Positions 23,917-33,900 of a stretch of DNA of 64,000 bases are shown piece by piece (position 1 is the stretch's first letter; every line of letters starts with the position of its first letter). The translations under genes were made by a program, and so were the position numbers. The notes under the pieces are model-generated. The model saw nothing but the letters and a program-made list of their open reading frames with translations, was not told where the DNA came from and searched no databases. The stretch comes from Liolophura sinensis (lineage: Eukaryota; Mollusca; Polyplacophora; Chitonida; Chitonidae), in the NCBI RefSeq assembly GCF_032854445.1, contig NC_088303.1:33149265-33213264 (forward strand), given 5' to 3'.

Positions 23917-26900
23917 ATGGCTAATCATTTAGACAGTTTTCTCTCCGATCCTTCACCAGTACCCCTGTCGACACAATCTGACCTGGTGGCCATCACTAAC
24001 ACACCTGACCCAGCCAGTAACAGTGTGCCAGAGCAGCCAACTTGTATCGCCGTGAAAATTGCTTCATCAGATAATCCAGATCCATCCTCCTGCACACGTA
24101 GTCTACCTGAGGTTAAGCCAGAGGCTGACACAAACCCAGGCCCGGTTAGTGACGTACAGAAGACATGTTCAGCAGATGATTCAGGAGAAGTTAATGCTAG
24201 TTGCAGCCCAATTCCAAATGGCAGCCCCCAAGAACCTGCCGGAAACAATCCCCACACCTCAACAGATATTCACCACAAGGCAGCAGAAGACCCTCATCCC
24301 TTCCCCTTGGGCAGCAGTTTGGGGGCAGGTGGGGAGAAGAGTCCTAAGAACTTTCAGGAGGCATCTTCACAAAACCATCCTGACCCGGAAAAAAATGTAC
24401 AAGGGTCTGCTTGTGAGAAACATTCAGAAAAGAGCCTGAATCCAGGGCGAGAGACTAATGCAGCTGATATTCTTACCAAAGATTCCAGTGAGCAAGCTGT
24501 TTCAAATTCCACAGAGACAAGCTCTCGACGATCGGAACGTAAAGCCAAGGCATTTGCCCGAGTTAGACTCGTGCTCGCTCACGAACAGTTGATTGATGAC
24601 GACAATTTTCTGGGATTCACAAACAGAAAAACTTACCTACCTCCAAAGAAAAGAAAGAAACTTTGTCAGTTTAAGGCTGAACACCACCAAGTTAAGCCCA
24701 AACTGCCCAATTCCACGGCTGTGTCTGGGTCAAAAAAGGGCTCTAACAGGCAAAAGGTAGAATGCACAAGCACTGGTAAGGCTTCACAAGTGAAGGATAA
24801 AATCAAAAAAAAGCAAACCGATGAATCCCTGAAGAAAACATCTTCAGTTTCGACTGGTGAAGAAAACAGTTGTGGGACTGATAACGCAGCTAAAAAAAAT
24901 AATATCAAACCCAAACGCACAATACCCAAGTTGGAATGGTTTAACTGTGATTACTGTCATTACAAAACCAGTAATAAATATTACATCAGACGTCATGAAA
25001 TGACACACGAAAAACCAAAAATCTCCTTTGAATGCCATTATTGTGATTATGTTACGAAAAGCGTCATTCGTTACAAAGAACATGAAGCGCAGCACACACA
25101 TGAAAAACCCTTCAAGTGTCAGCACTGTGACTATTGCTCACGAAGCTACACAGATTTTAGAAGACATCAAGCAAAGCATGCATCGGAAAAGAAGTACAAG
25201 TGTCCACACTGTGATTTTACAACCAAGTGGTCGCGCAATGTCAGCCATCATGTGCTCAAGCATACAACTGCTCGCCCTCACAAGTGTCATATCTGCGGAT
25301 TCTCCTTCAAACGAATTCAAGACCTTAAGTACCATTTGTATCGCCACAACGATGTGAAGCCAATATCATGCGACCGTTGCGACTTCAAGTGTAAAACGAA
25401 TTACGAGTTGAGGTGCCACAAGTTGAAGCACAGCGATGAGAGATTCTTTGCTTGCACACATCCAGGCTGCGGGCAGAAAACCAAAACCAAATCGGATCTG
25501 ACAAAACACATGAACATTCACAACGTGGAAAAAAAGTACATATGTGGAGTGTGTCAGAAAGGGTTCAATGCCAAGTCAACTTTAGCGAAGCATGTTAGGA
25601 TTCACGGAGACCGGGTGCTGCTTAAATGTGACATTTGTCAGAAGAATCTGAAGACACGTGCTAGCCTTCAAGGTCATCTGAAACTTCACCAGGGTCTTTA
25701 TCCATTCGCCTGTGATATCTGTCACAGACGCTTTGCGGTCAAATGGAATCTTTTGAAGCACCAGGAAACTCACACTCTTGGCGGCCGACCCTATAGGTGC
25801 CCCATTTGCCCGTATGGGGCCAGAACAATGGAGCACCTTCTCACTCATATCGGTTCCATGCATGGGAAATCCTACGCCTACTTTTGTGAGATTTGTCGAA
25901 AACCCTTCAAGAGGTATGGTCAGCTTAAAATACACATGGGCAGAATGCATGAAACAACACTCAGCCAAACTGCACCTTTGAATATGGAGTCTATGCTGAA
26001 GGAAGTGGAACCAGATATTAAAAAGGGAATCAAAGAGGAGGAACTTGCGTCAATAGGAGAGGGAGGCTTAGAACTTGTGGAGGTGAAACAGGAGCCAGTT
26101 GAGACGCTGTCCCTGGATCCCACAAATGTGGCTGCCTTGATAACAGATAATAGTTCTCAGTGTACAGCCAGTGAGACGAGAAGTGAACCAAGCATGTCAC
26201 GTGGTACAGTGGACCAGTCAGACATTGTGGGCACAGAACTCAAACCAGAAATGAACCCTTCTTTGATTGAGGAAGGTAAGCCTGTGGCGACAGTTGGTAT
26301 TTATAACGGCTTTACTTTACCACTTGCTACAAAAGGATTCGAATTCAATTTGGAAAAACGGGGTAAAAAGCCAGACTCATGGTTTATGGATCTCCAAAAC
26401 ATGCCAAGTAAAGCTGCAGACAAACACAAGCAATACTTGTACAAAAAAGAGCATGGATTACTCGTCAATCACAAGCCAAGACTACCCAAGGACAAGGCAG
26501 AGCGGGAAGCTGAAAGACGGAGACGTAAATTGGAGAAATTCATCATTTCCTGTAGAGTCTCCACCAAAAGCGACACAACTCTGATATTCCAAACAGAGAA
26601 GCAGAAGAAAAAATGTCTTAAACTGAAAAAGAAAGTCTTGTATAAGTCGATGAAATGTAACACTGTAGCAGCTCTGCTGCAGAGATCGGAAAAAAATAAA
26701 GGTTGCTCATCAGAACTATTCATCACTGATCAGCCACGCAAAATAAAGAGCCAGTCAAAATGCAAGCGTAAGAAAAAGTCAGGGGTGCAGGCAGAGAAGA
26801 TACAATCTTCAAGTACGCGGGCGTATGCTGATGTTAAAGGTAAGGAAGAGGCAGATAATGAAGCAAATGTTGGATTGCCTTTAAAAGAAACCTTCCCAAA

Positions 26901-28533
26901 TACAGACATATCTGAATCTCCTCAGACATCAGTTCCATGCAGCACTGACCCCAACCGTTCTAACAATATGACAAGCCCTGCAGTTATTTGTGAGACAAAT
27001 ATCTCCACAGGGAATGTGCCTGTAAAGAGAAAGCGAGGACGTCCAAAAGGATCGAGGAACAAATGCTTACAACCATCCTCACAAGACAAAGCCTTAACTC
27101 ACACAAATACTGAAGGACCAGTGTGCATAACTAAGCAGCCCCGCAAATGTGCAGTGAAAACAAAAGTTAAACGTACTCTAAGGAGTGGAACAGAGACGTG
27201 GAATTCGGCTGAAAAAATCAAATCAGATAATGAGAAAGGTGTTGGTGATATTCAGCCGATGAGTTTGGATGAAATTCCTGAAGAAACAGCAACGTCCTTT
27301 GAGTACCAGAAAGATGAATTAGCAGACAACAGAAAACCCTTTATGATTAAGAATGAATGTGTCATGGCACCGACATTGAATACAAAGAAACCTACATCCG
27401 CAGAAGAATCAAAGAATGTCTTGTCAGATGCCTGTATTGTGGTTAAACGAAAGAGAGGAAGACCCAAGGGTTCGTTGAACAAGAAAACCTTAGCCCGCAT
27501 GGCCTCCACGAAAGCCTCTACCACCTTGATAGGAAAAGGTGAACAGAGCGAGAAAGAGTTGGAGCTCGCCTACACAGAAGCTAACCAAGATTACCCAGGT
27601 CCATCCCCAGTGTGCTATCCAAATTTCCCATCATCAGAGACACCTGATGTTGTAGCAGAGGACAATGCCACTGTTCAAACACAGCCAGAGCTAGAGGTTA
27701 AGTCACTGGAGAAGAGAAAGGAGAAATTCCACAAGGAAAGTGAAGCCCAGGCCAACATACGCCAATGTTCTGTCGCATTGTCAGTAATAAGAGACAATTC
27801 TCTAAAAACAGGATGTCTGCACTTACCCCCAGAAAATCCTGTTGAGACTGTTGTGTTGAAGAAGGATGGGAATTTAGAGGCCAAACTGGAAGATCCTGCC
27901 ATCAGAGACACAGGTGGCCTGGTTGAAATGTCCTCCATACCAGATGCTTCAAGTTCATCAGATGACCAGAAGGGCAGCCATGTTTCAGCAGTTGGAGATT
28001 CTAATGTACCGCTTAGTGCCCCTGCCATCTGTGGTGGAAATGAAACGTCAAATGTGGGCAGGAAAAGAAGGAAGCCGAATAAGAGCGAAATACGACGAAA
28101 ATGTAGAAAGCCAGGAAGTTGTCAAGTTGGTCTGTTCTCATGTGTTTATGAAGATGGAAACGGGTCATTGACATCAACAGGCCCTACCCACGCCACTTCT
28201 GAAGTGTGCATTAAAGCAGAGGTTTTGTCTGATGATGCCGATGGCATATCAGTTAGGAAGCCTTCGGAGCGAACCTTCCAGACCAATGCATCAACCACTG
28301 TATCTATGAATGCGTCTCCCAAAACTAACGCAGCATTCCTTGAACCACATAGGGTTTCCGATGATCACAGCAAGACGAGATCAAATCCAAATATACTGAC
28401 AGCAGGCAGTGAGAATCTGGTTAAGCAAGAGCCAATGTGCGTGGGTGTATCTGTTGGAGAAACTTTTCATGACAATAGAGGCGATGACAATTGCCCAGAC
28501 AACCTGACATTGGACAACTCTTTCTTCAAGTAG
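23917..28533 (+). CDS. C2H2 zinc-finger protein with 12 fingers and two AT-hook-like motifs
   Basis: One uninterrupted 1538-codon frame; I start at the first ATG (MANHLDSFL) because the TTG upstream is not a likely start. Residues 1-340 are Ser/Pro/Asn-rich and look disordered, with basic patches such as PPKKRKK. Residues 344-678 hold twelve C2H2 fingers in tandem; linkers are mostly not the canonical TGEKP, and finger 7 has a four-residue Cys spacing (CTHPGC). The C-terminal half is low complexity with two AT-hook-like motifs (KRGRPKGSRNK near 1039, KRGRPKGSLNK near 1179) and basic NLS-like runs. Sites fitting the SUMO consensus are VKPE, VKQE (twice) and IKAE. This fits a nuclear DNA-binding regulator. 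I do not recognise the vertebrate orthologue, and finger targets cannot be read by eye. The lack of introns in 4.6 kb of coding sequence contrasts with both neighbours. Confidence 0.92.
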   Translation: MANHLDSFLSDPSPVPLSTQSDLVAITNTPDPASNSVPEQPTCIAVKIASSDNPDPSSCTRSLPEVKPEADTNPGPVSDVQKTCSADDSGEVNASCSPIPNGSPQEPAGNNPHTSTDIHHKAAEDPHPFPLGSSLGAGGEKSPKNFQEASSQNHPDPEKNVQGSACEKHSEKSLNPGRETNAADILTKDSSEQAVSNSTETSSRRSERKAKAFARVRLVLAHEQLIDDDNFLGFTNRKTYLPPKKRKKLCQFKAEHHQVKPKLPNSTAVSGSKKGSNRQKVECTSTGKASQVKDKIKKKQTDESLKKTSSVSTGEENSCGTDNAAKKNNIKPKRTIPKLEWFNCDYCHYKTSNKYYIRRHEMTHEKPKISFECHYCDYVTKSVIRYKEHEAQHTHEKPFKCQHCDYCSRSYTDFRRHQAKHASEKKYKCPHCDFTTKWSRNVSHHVLKHTTARPHKCHICGFSFKRIQDLKYHLYRHNDVKPISCDRCDFKCKTNYELRCHKLKHSDERFFACTHPGCGQKTKTKSDLTKHMNIHNVEKKYICGVCQKGFNAKSTLAKHVRIHGDRVLLKCDICQKNLKTRASLQGHLKLHQGLYPFACDICHRRFAVKWNLLKHQETHTLGGRPYRCPICPYGARTMEHLLTHIGSMHGKSYAYFCEICRKPFKRYGQLKIHMGRMHETTLSQTAPLNMESMLKEVEPDIKKGIKEEELASIGEGGLELVEVKQEPVETLSLDPTNVAALITDNSSQCTASETRSEPSMSRGTVDQSDIVGTELKPEMNPSLIEEGKPVATVGIYNGFTLPLATKGFEFNLEKRGKKPDSWFMDLQNMPSKAADKHKQYLYKKEHGLLVNHKPRLPKDKAEREAERRRRKLEKFIISCRVSTKSDTTLIFQTEKQKKKCLKLKKKVLYKSMKCNTVAALLQRSEKNKGCSSELFITDQPRKIKSQSKCKRKKKSGVQAEKIQSSSTRAYADVKGKEEADNEANVGLPLKETFPNTDISESPQTSVPCSTDPNRSNNMTSPAVICETNISTGNVPVKRKRGRPKGSRNKCLQPSSQDKALTHTNTEGPVCITKQPRKCAVKTKVKRTLRSGTETWNSAEKIKSDNEKGVGDIQPMSLDEIPEETATSFEYQKDELADNRKPFMIKNECVMAPTLNTKKPTSAEESKNVLSDACIVVKRKRGRPKGSLNKKTLARMASTKASTTLIGKGEQSEKELELAYTEANQDYPGPSPVCYPNFPSSETPDVVAEDNATVQTQPELEVKSLEKRKEKFHKESEAQANIRQCSVALSVIRDNSLKTGCLHLPPENPVETVVLKKDGNLEAKLEDPAIRDTGGLVEMSSIPDASSSSDDQKGSHVSAVGDSNVPLSAPAICGGNETSNVGRKRRKPNKSEIRRKCRKPGSCQVGLFSCVYEDGNGSLTSTGPTHATSEVCIKAEVLSDDADGISVRKPSERTFQTNASTTVSMNASPKTNAAFLEPHRVSDDHSKTRSNPNILTAGSENLVKQEPMCVGVSVGETFHDNRGDDNCPDNLTLDNSFFK

Positions 28534-30700
28534 AGTTTGCCCTTTTCTTTATTAGTCTCAAGGTCATTGTATCATTTTTACAGATAATTGTAATAAGATT
28601 GAACCTATCTGAACCTTTCTAGTTCCAAATTTGATCAAAATAGGATTACACCAAACCAAATTGAATGCACTTTATTTTCAGATTTTATCCAAACTAAATT
28701 TGGTAGCTGTTTCAAAGGTTTTTGATATATATATTGTCAGGAAAAATAGTGTACTAGATCAAAGAAAGGTATGACCGATGTAGCTCTGTAGACAACTCCT
28801 TTTGAATAGGTAGAAGTTAGCAGAGAGAGCATATTTGTAACAGCTCATTAATCATCATTTCATCAGAACCTGTTTCTGTACAGATTCAGTGTGGATTTTT
28901 TTTTTCTTGTAACAAAGTTAATTTTAGGATCAACACCTCAGCCCTATGTCTCAGACTTCAATCGTCATTATTGTTTCTCAGAATTGATCATCACCTACAT
29001 GTTGTATTTAACATTTTGTTCTCTCACTTTTATCTGAACCTGTTCTGATACAGATTTTGAGTAGGCTTTTTGTCTTGTAAGAAAATTAATTTCTCGACTA
29101 AGACCTAGTCCAAAGTTCAACATATCTGTCTCAAACTTTTCCTCATGGTTGTTTTTTTTTTCAGAATAGATCAACATCTAGCCTCTTAACATTTTGTTAT
29201 CATGCTTCATCTCATTTTTTGATTGACACACAAGTTTTATTGTGTACACTTGTATACACATTGTCACTGTTAATTGCACCCAGATGTTACTGCCAACAAT
29301 AATTTACATTTTTTGTGGTATATGTACATGTGTAATTAATACTTTTTGAGAATGAATAGTCAGAACAGCTTTGTCTATTCATGCACAGACATTTTTCTCA
29401 TAGTTAGGTGACCAGGAATAATATGGAGCAGACATGATTTCAAATACAAGCACTGGGTGTATAGTGTGGTTTAGGATATAGTGATGGTATTTCTTTTAAT
29501 AGAAAACATATCAGAAATCATAACAAGCTGGAGCAAGCATTGAAAATGTTGCATATAAATCATGTCACAAAAGAAAGAAATAGTGCTTGGTTCACCGATG
29601 TTTCGTTTATATACTGTTGATTATGTCCCCTTGTGTATTATGACATCAGTGATTGATTTACCGTGTTGAAAAGGAAAAGTTAAACGTTAAAAGATGGTAA
29701 ATGCCAAGCATTAATATAGTGGTTGCTGTTTCTGATTACTTCTCAAAGACATTTACATCAATTTGCCTGTTATATAAATTGACATCATTTCATATCAAAA
29801 TTTACACGCTTGTAAAGCTAATGTAGTGATATTTTGTATTTTGGCGAATTTTATGTGTGTGTTGTGGGTTTACTTTGTGATTCGGGTAAAATGTGATGGT
29901 ATTAATTACGAGGTGTTATATGTGACTTTTTCAGAGAGGGTCTATATACAGAATATATCTACAGACATAAATGATACATAAATGTTGTTGGTGATGTTGA
30001 TAGCCACATCCATCCGTTTCATAAAGAAGTCATTTTTTTTTTTCATTAATCTTCTAGAGTATTATCAATATTTTGTTCTCGACTTTTTTGTGCATTGGTT
30101 ATGTTTACAAGGTTAAATATACGTAGTTAAGTATTTTTTATGACTAATTTGTCATAATTTTCAGAGGGCTTTCTTTTTGATTTTTTGTATAAATTTCTGA
30201 CATAAAATTGTATTAATATGGTAGATAAAGCTTTTTTTATTAGTATTTATACTCATTGAGTTTCTTCCTTTATGCCAGTGCTGCAAGGTGCCAAAACTAT
30301 GTTTTACTTATATGAGTTTGTAATCAATTACCATAAAAGATAAGTGTGTCCAGAGGAAAAATGTATAGACTTACATTATGGATGTATTAATTATAATATG
30401 ATTGATTTATTTATACATCGGTTTCATTTCAAATGTTAGCATCACATGTGCTCTCACTTCCTCATATTTTTTCTCGGTTATGTTGTCGGTAAGAGTTTAT
30501 TGACGAGGGGGCCGAGGTGGTTAGCGGCCGCTGTGAGTTCAAGTCCAGCTCATGTCGGTTTCTGCTCCACCGTACATGGAAAGGTCTTGCAGCAACTTGT
30601 GGATGGTTATGGGTCTCCCACCTCACACCATAATGATTGCTGCCGTCGTATAAGTGAAATAAATTAAATTGCAAATAAAAATTTATTGACAAGTCTGCTC
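28534..30700 (+). other. Probable long AT-rich 3' UTR of the zinc-finger gene
   Basis: No coding exon is evident. The stretch is AT-rich with T-runs. A segment of about 160-175 bases is duplicated in tandem (about 28855-29010 and 29025-29200): both copies contain 'gaacctgtt', 'acagatt', 'cttgtaa' and 'cagaat.gatca' in the same order. AATAAA near 30674 lies in the tail of a SINE and is a possible poly(A) signal. The extent of the UTR is inferred. Confidence 0.4.
30505..30681 (+). mobile_element. SINE family A, internally shortened
   Basis: It has part of the tRNA-like head (gaggtggttagc), the B-box core, a degraded body and tail. A perfect 9-bp target-site duplication tttattgac flanks it (30496-30504 and 30682-30690). 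The sequence between the A-box and B-box regions is reduced, so the head looks deleted. Confidence 0.88.
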
Positions 30701-33540
30701 TACATATAAAAGTGTTACTGCTCATGTAATGGGCATAATGGTCTCTATCATGAAGAAATGAATCTCTCTAAAAAACTTGTACATTTCTCAACTTAACATT
30801 ATTATGCCAAACACACTGTGTATGTTCTGGCTTCTATTTATTTTTTAAGTTGTTTATTGGTGCAATGAATGGCTCAAGTAACCCTGTATTTCTTTTAAAA
30901 AGGTTTCCAGAAGGAAGTCTTACACATATTTTATTTTAGCATTTAAAAAGTATACATACTCTTTATGACATGGGAATAATTGAATTATCAGAATGATATA
31001 TCTTGTTTTTTCCTTGTTCCCATGTGTGTTGTTGCATTGTTTTCTCGTGATATTCAAAAGTGCTTTTATGATTTATTGTTATGGTTATTTGTCATGTAAG
31101 TTTGTTTTTTTTTATTCAAAGTCATTCCGGATGGTAATGTTGACAAAGTGAAAGATTTTACAAAGTCATCTAGTTGTATATGTTATAAATACTTAAATGT
31201 GCCAATATAGACCCTGTATAGTTGTTAAAGGGTCAGACTTTAAATATCTTACCATATCTATTGTCACAGTGCTGGTCTTGTGCTATATTCCATACGGAGT
31301 GCAGGTGATTCCCATCAGCCAAGTCTATGTGTCGTTGTTCCGTCAGTTTGTGACTCTTGAATTCATAGCATATCTGCAGATCATTGTGCAGCGGTTGGTA
31401 GTAAATCTGACATGTTTGTTACTATCTTGCACATATTTGTATCATGTTTGTTAAGCTCTTCATTGAAAAATAGAATAGTGCTAATTTTCTGGCTGAATAC
31501 CGTGTCATGCATTTCTGGCTTGTGTTGATTAGAATCAAGTTACTAGAGATACAGAATAAACCAGTTGATATATGGCTCGTGACTTTTCTTCTCTGTCTTT
31601 ATGTATACAGCAGTTGGGAATTTTCGACATTCAAATTACAGTTGGTCTGTATGTATATGTGCCTGGCAGGGTTAACTTCATACTTAACAGTTTGTCAGTC
31701 ACATGACAACAAGGAGTCATTAGGTGTGTGTATATATATTCTATATCTTCTTGCAGCAGGGCAAGTCCATGTGTCGCCAAAGTGAAGTATCATGCCAAAG
31801 ACACTACTCATGTCACCAACCCTGACCCAGTGACATTACACTAACACTGGGCCAACCAGCCCTGTTTCCTTGCTCTAACTTCTCAGTAATGAGTGCCTAG
31901 CGGACTGTAGCAAGTACAATTAAAGCTGTGCACATATAGAGGACAGAGACATGCAGTCTTTGGCTAAGAGATGAGCTTTTTTCAGTCAAAAATCATGTGA
32001 ATAAGACTGAAGTTATATTGAGTAGGCCAGAGCTTCTGTGCACACTGCAGGGGCAGAGAAGAGTGTTTGCTTTAAGCACTGAATCACAGTTCAGAGTCAG
32101 ACTCCTGACCAAGTAAAGACAAGCAAAGTGTCTTGCCTTCCAGTCGCTACACATAGTTCACACAATATGTGGGTTCTACATTTTGCTCACTTGTCTTGTC
32201 TTACATGAAGTTTTCTTGTCTTACTACAGTTCAGTGTACAAGTGTATAATGTTAAATGAAAGAAAGTTCACTTGAAACTTGCGAAAGGTTGTTAGTTTAC
32301 TCCTGGTTTTCTTCCGCCATGGTGTAAAGGAAAATTCTTGAGTATGTTTTATCACAATAATAAATGAAAAAATGAAAGCATAAAGTTCTTACAGCTTACC
32401 AGGTCACTGGATAATCACTCAGCATGAAGTGAGATGTAAAGTACTTGTTGACCCAATATCGGAATAATGTAACAGGCAGGGGCATTCTGATGCTGCCGTG
32501 TGTCTTCAATAAGACATTCAGGCTTTCAGACTAACCTTCCACAGTTAAGGTTTTAATGGCAATATACATGACATAATACATCAGTGGGTCTAGTCTGGGG
32601 GCCAAAATTATATATTCTAATATAATAAGATACATGTAGAAGCCAGTGAAGATTTGATGGCACCATGTTAATAATTACATTCCCATTTTGCCTTCACTGG
32701 CTCATTCAGACAAAGTGCCTCTCATTTTGCATCCGGCCAGCCCTTGGATGATGAGGTCATGCCGAAATACATCTCAAACTGCAAGCTGCAGCTGAAGTCA
32801 GAAGGATTGCCAAGTAACTGGCAATGGGTGGTTGTTTCCTCCGAACTCTACCAAGTTTCCTCCACTCCTAAACCTGACAAATGTCACATTAATAAAGTAC
32901 AATGTGCAGGCTCAAAAATAGGCAATGGACATGCATGGAATCTGTAGATATTTCCTTGCTCTCACTATTTCTGGTACCTTTATAGTGACAATAAACAGGT
33001 GACACCAGACATGTGGGTATTTATGCAGTCTCTGATTTACATGTAGTCCACCAATAAAACTGACCATCCTCATATACATACGTAAGTCAAAATTTATTGA
33101 GCTGGCATTAAATAACTATCAAATAAATAAATAATGATCAAATTCCCGATATGAACAAGGTCATTCCTCAAAGTTCTACATACATATGCAGCTCTTCTGG
33201 CAACATGCAGAAAAAAACAATCAAAAATTTGATTTGCTTGATCTTTAATTACTCTTGAGAATTCAAGACCAGCTGATTCTGGCATCCTTCAGTCGTTTGA
33301 TGGAAGGTCTGCCAGCTGCCAGCAACCTGTGGATGGGCATGGGTTTCGACCACGCTCTGTCGTTTTTCCTACCACGTTCCCACCAAAATGCTGCCAGAAG
33401 CAGTGAAATCTTCTTGAGTATGGCGTAATAAATAAATTAATCTTTCCTTCTTTATTCTGATATTTGCCGATTGCACTCGTGATCGTCAGATATAAGAAAT
33501 AAAGCACCAACACTTTTCCTGACCAAACGCTCGGCTAACT
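30700..33540. other. Intergenic, no supportable gene
   Basis: I see AT-rich DNA with a family C copy in reverse (about 31775-31910), a family B tail (about 32265-32375) and a degraded SINE. Short open frames such as 31197-31454 and 32744-32947 have neither conserved motifs nor convincing splice context. Confidence 0.6.
33259..33440 (+). mobile_element. SINE family A, degraded
   Basis: The B-box region (ttcaagaccagct) and the body (ggaaggtctgccag, caacctgtggatgg) and a shortened tail (cttgagtatggcgtaa) are recognisable but diverged. No target-site duplication was found. Confidence 0.8.
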
Positions 33541-33589
33541 GTCGTTTTCTCTCATTTACAACTAATTGCGTGTTGTCCTAGCTGCACAC

Positions 33590-33900
33590 GCCTCGGTGTA
33601 GTATGTGGGGGTCTCTCGGGGAATGGGAGCTAGTGGTCGGTCGGACATATTACAATTACTGCTACGGATACCCTGTTTTACACCTGCTGGATATTCTGCA
33701 AAGGTGGGGAAAGAGATCAGATTCTATGTCTTCAGAATGAACGCCTTGACTTATCTCTGCTGAAGTATTCTGGTTTTCCAAACTTGACGTGACCGAGGGT
33801 AACCCTGGGGAATCCCTTCTGTCGGCCTCGTTTTCGAGGTCAATGACGTCATATCAGTCGGGCTCGTGTGAGATAAATATGGCGGAGGTGGAAATAGGTT
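33590..33900 (+). promoter_or_regulatory. Putative promoter and 5' end of the LRP12-like gene
   Basis: This stretch is less AT-rich than its surroundings. It contains a perfect CRE/ATF palindrome TGACGTCA at 33844-33851 and, 28 bases later, AAATATGGCGG at about 33876, which resembles a YY1 site placed over a start codon. The arrangement suits a promoter or first exon. No TATA box is convincing. Confidence 0.5.

Noticed and set aside
31197..31785. Two short hydrophobic open frames suggesting a small membrane protein
   Set aside because: They are AT-rich, not joined by convincing splice sites, and show no repeat-independent codon pattern or known motif.
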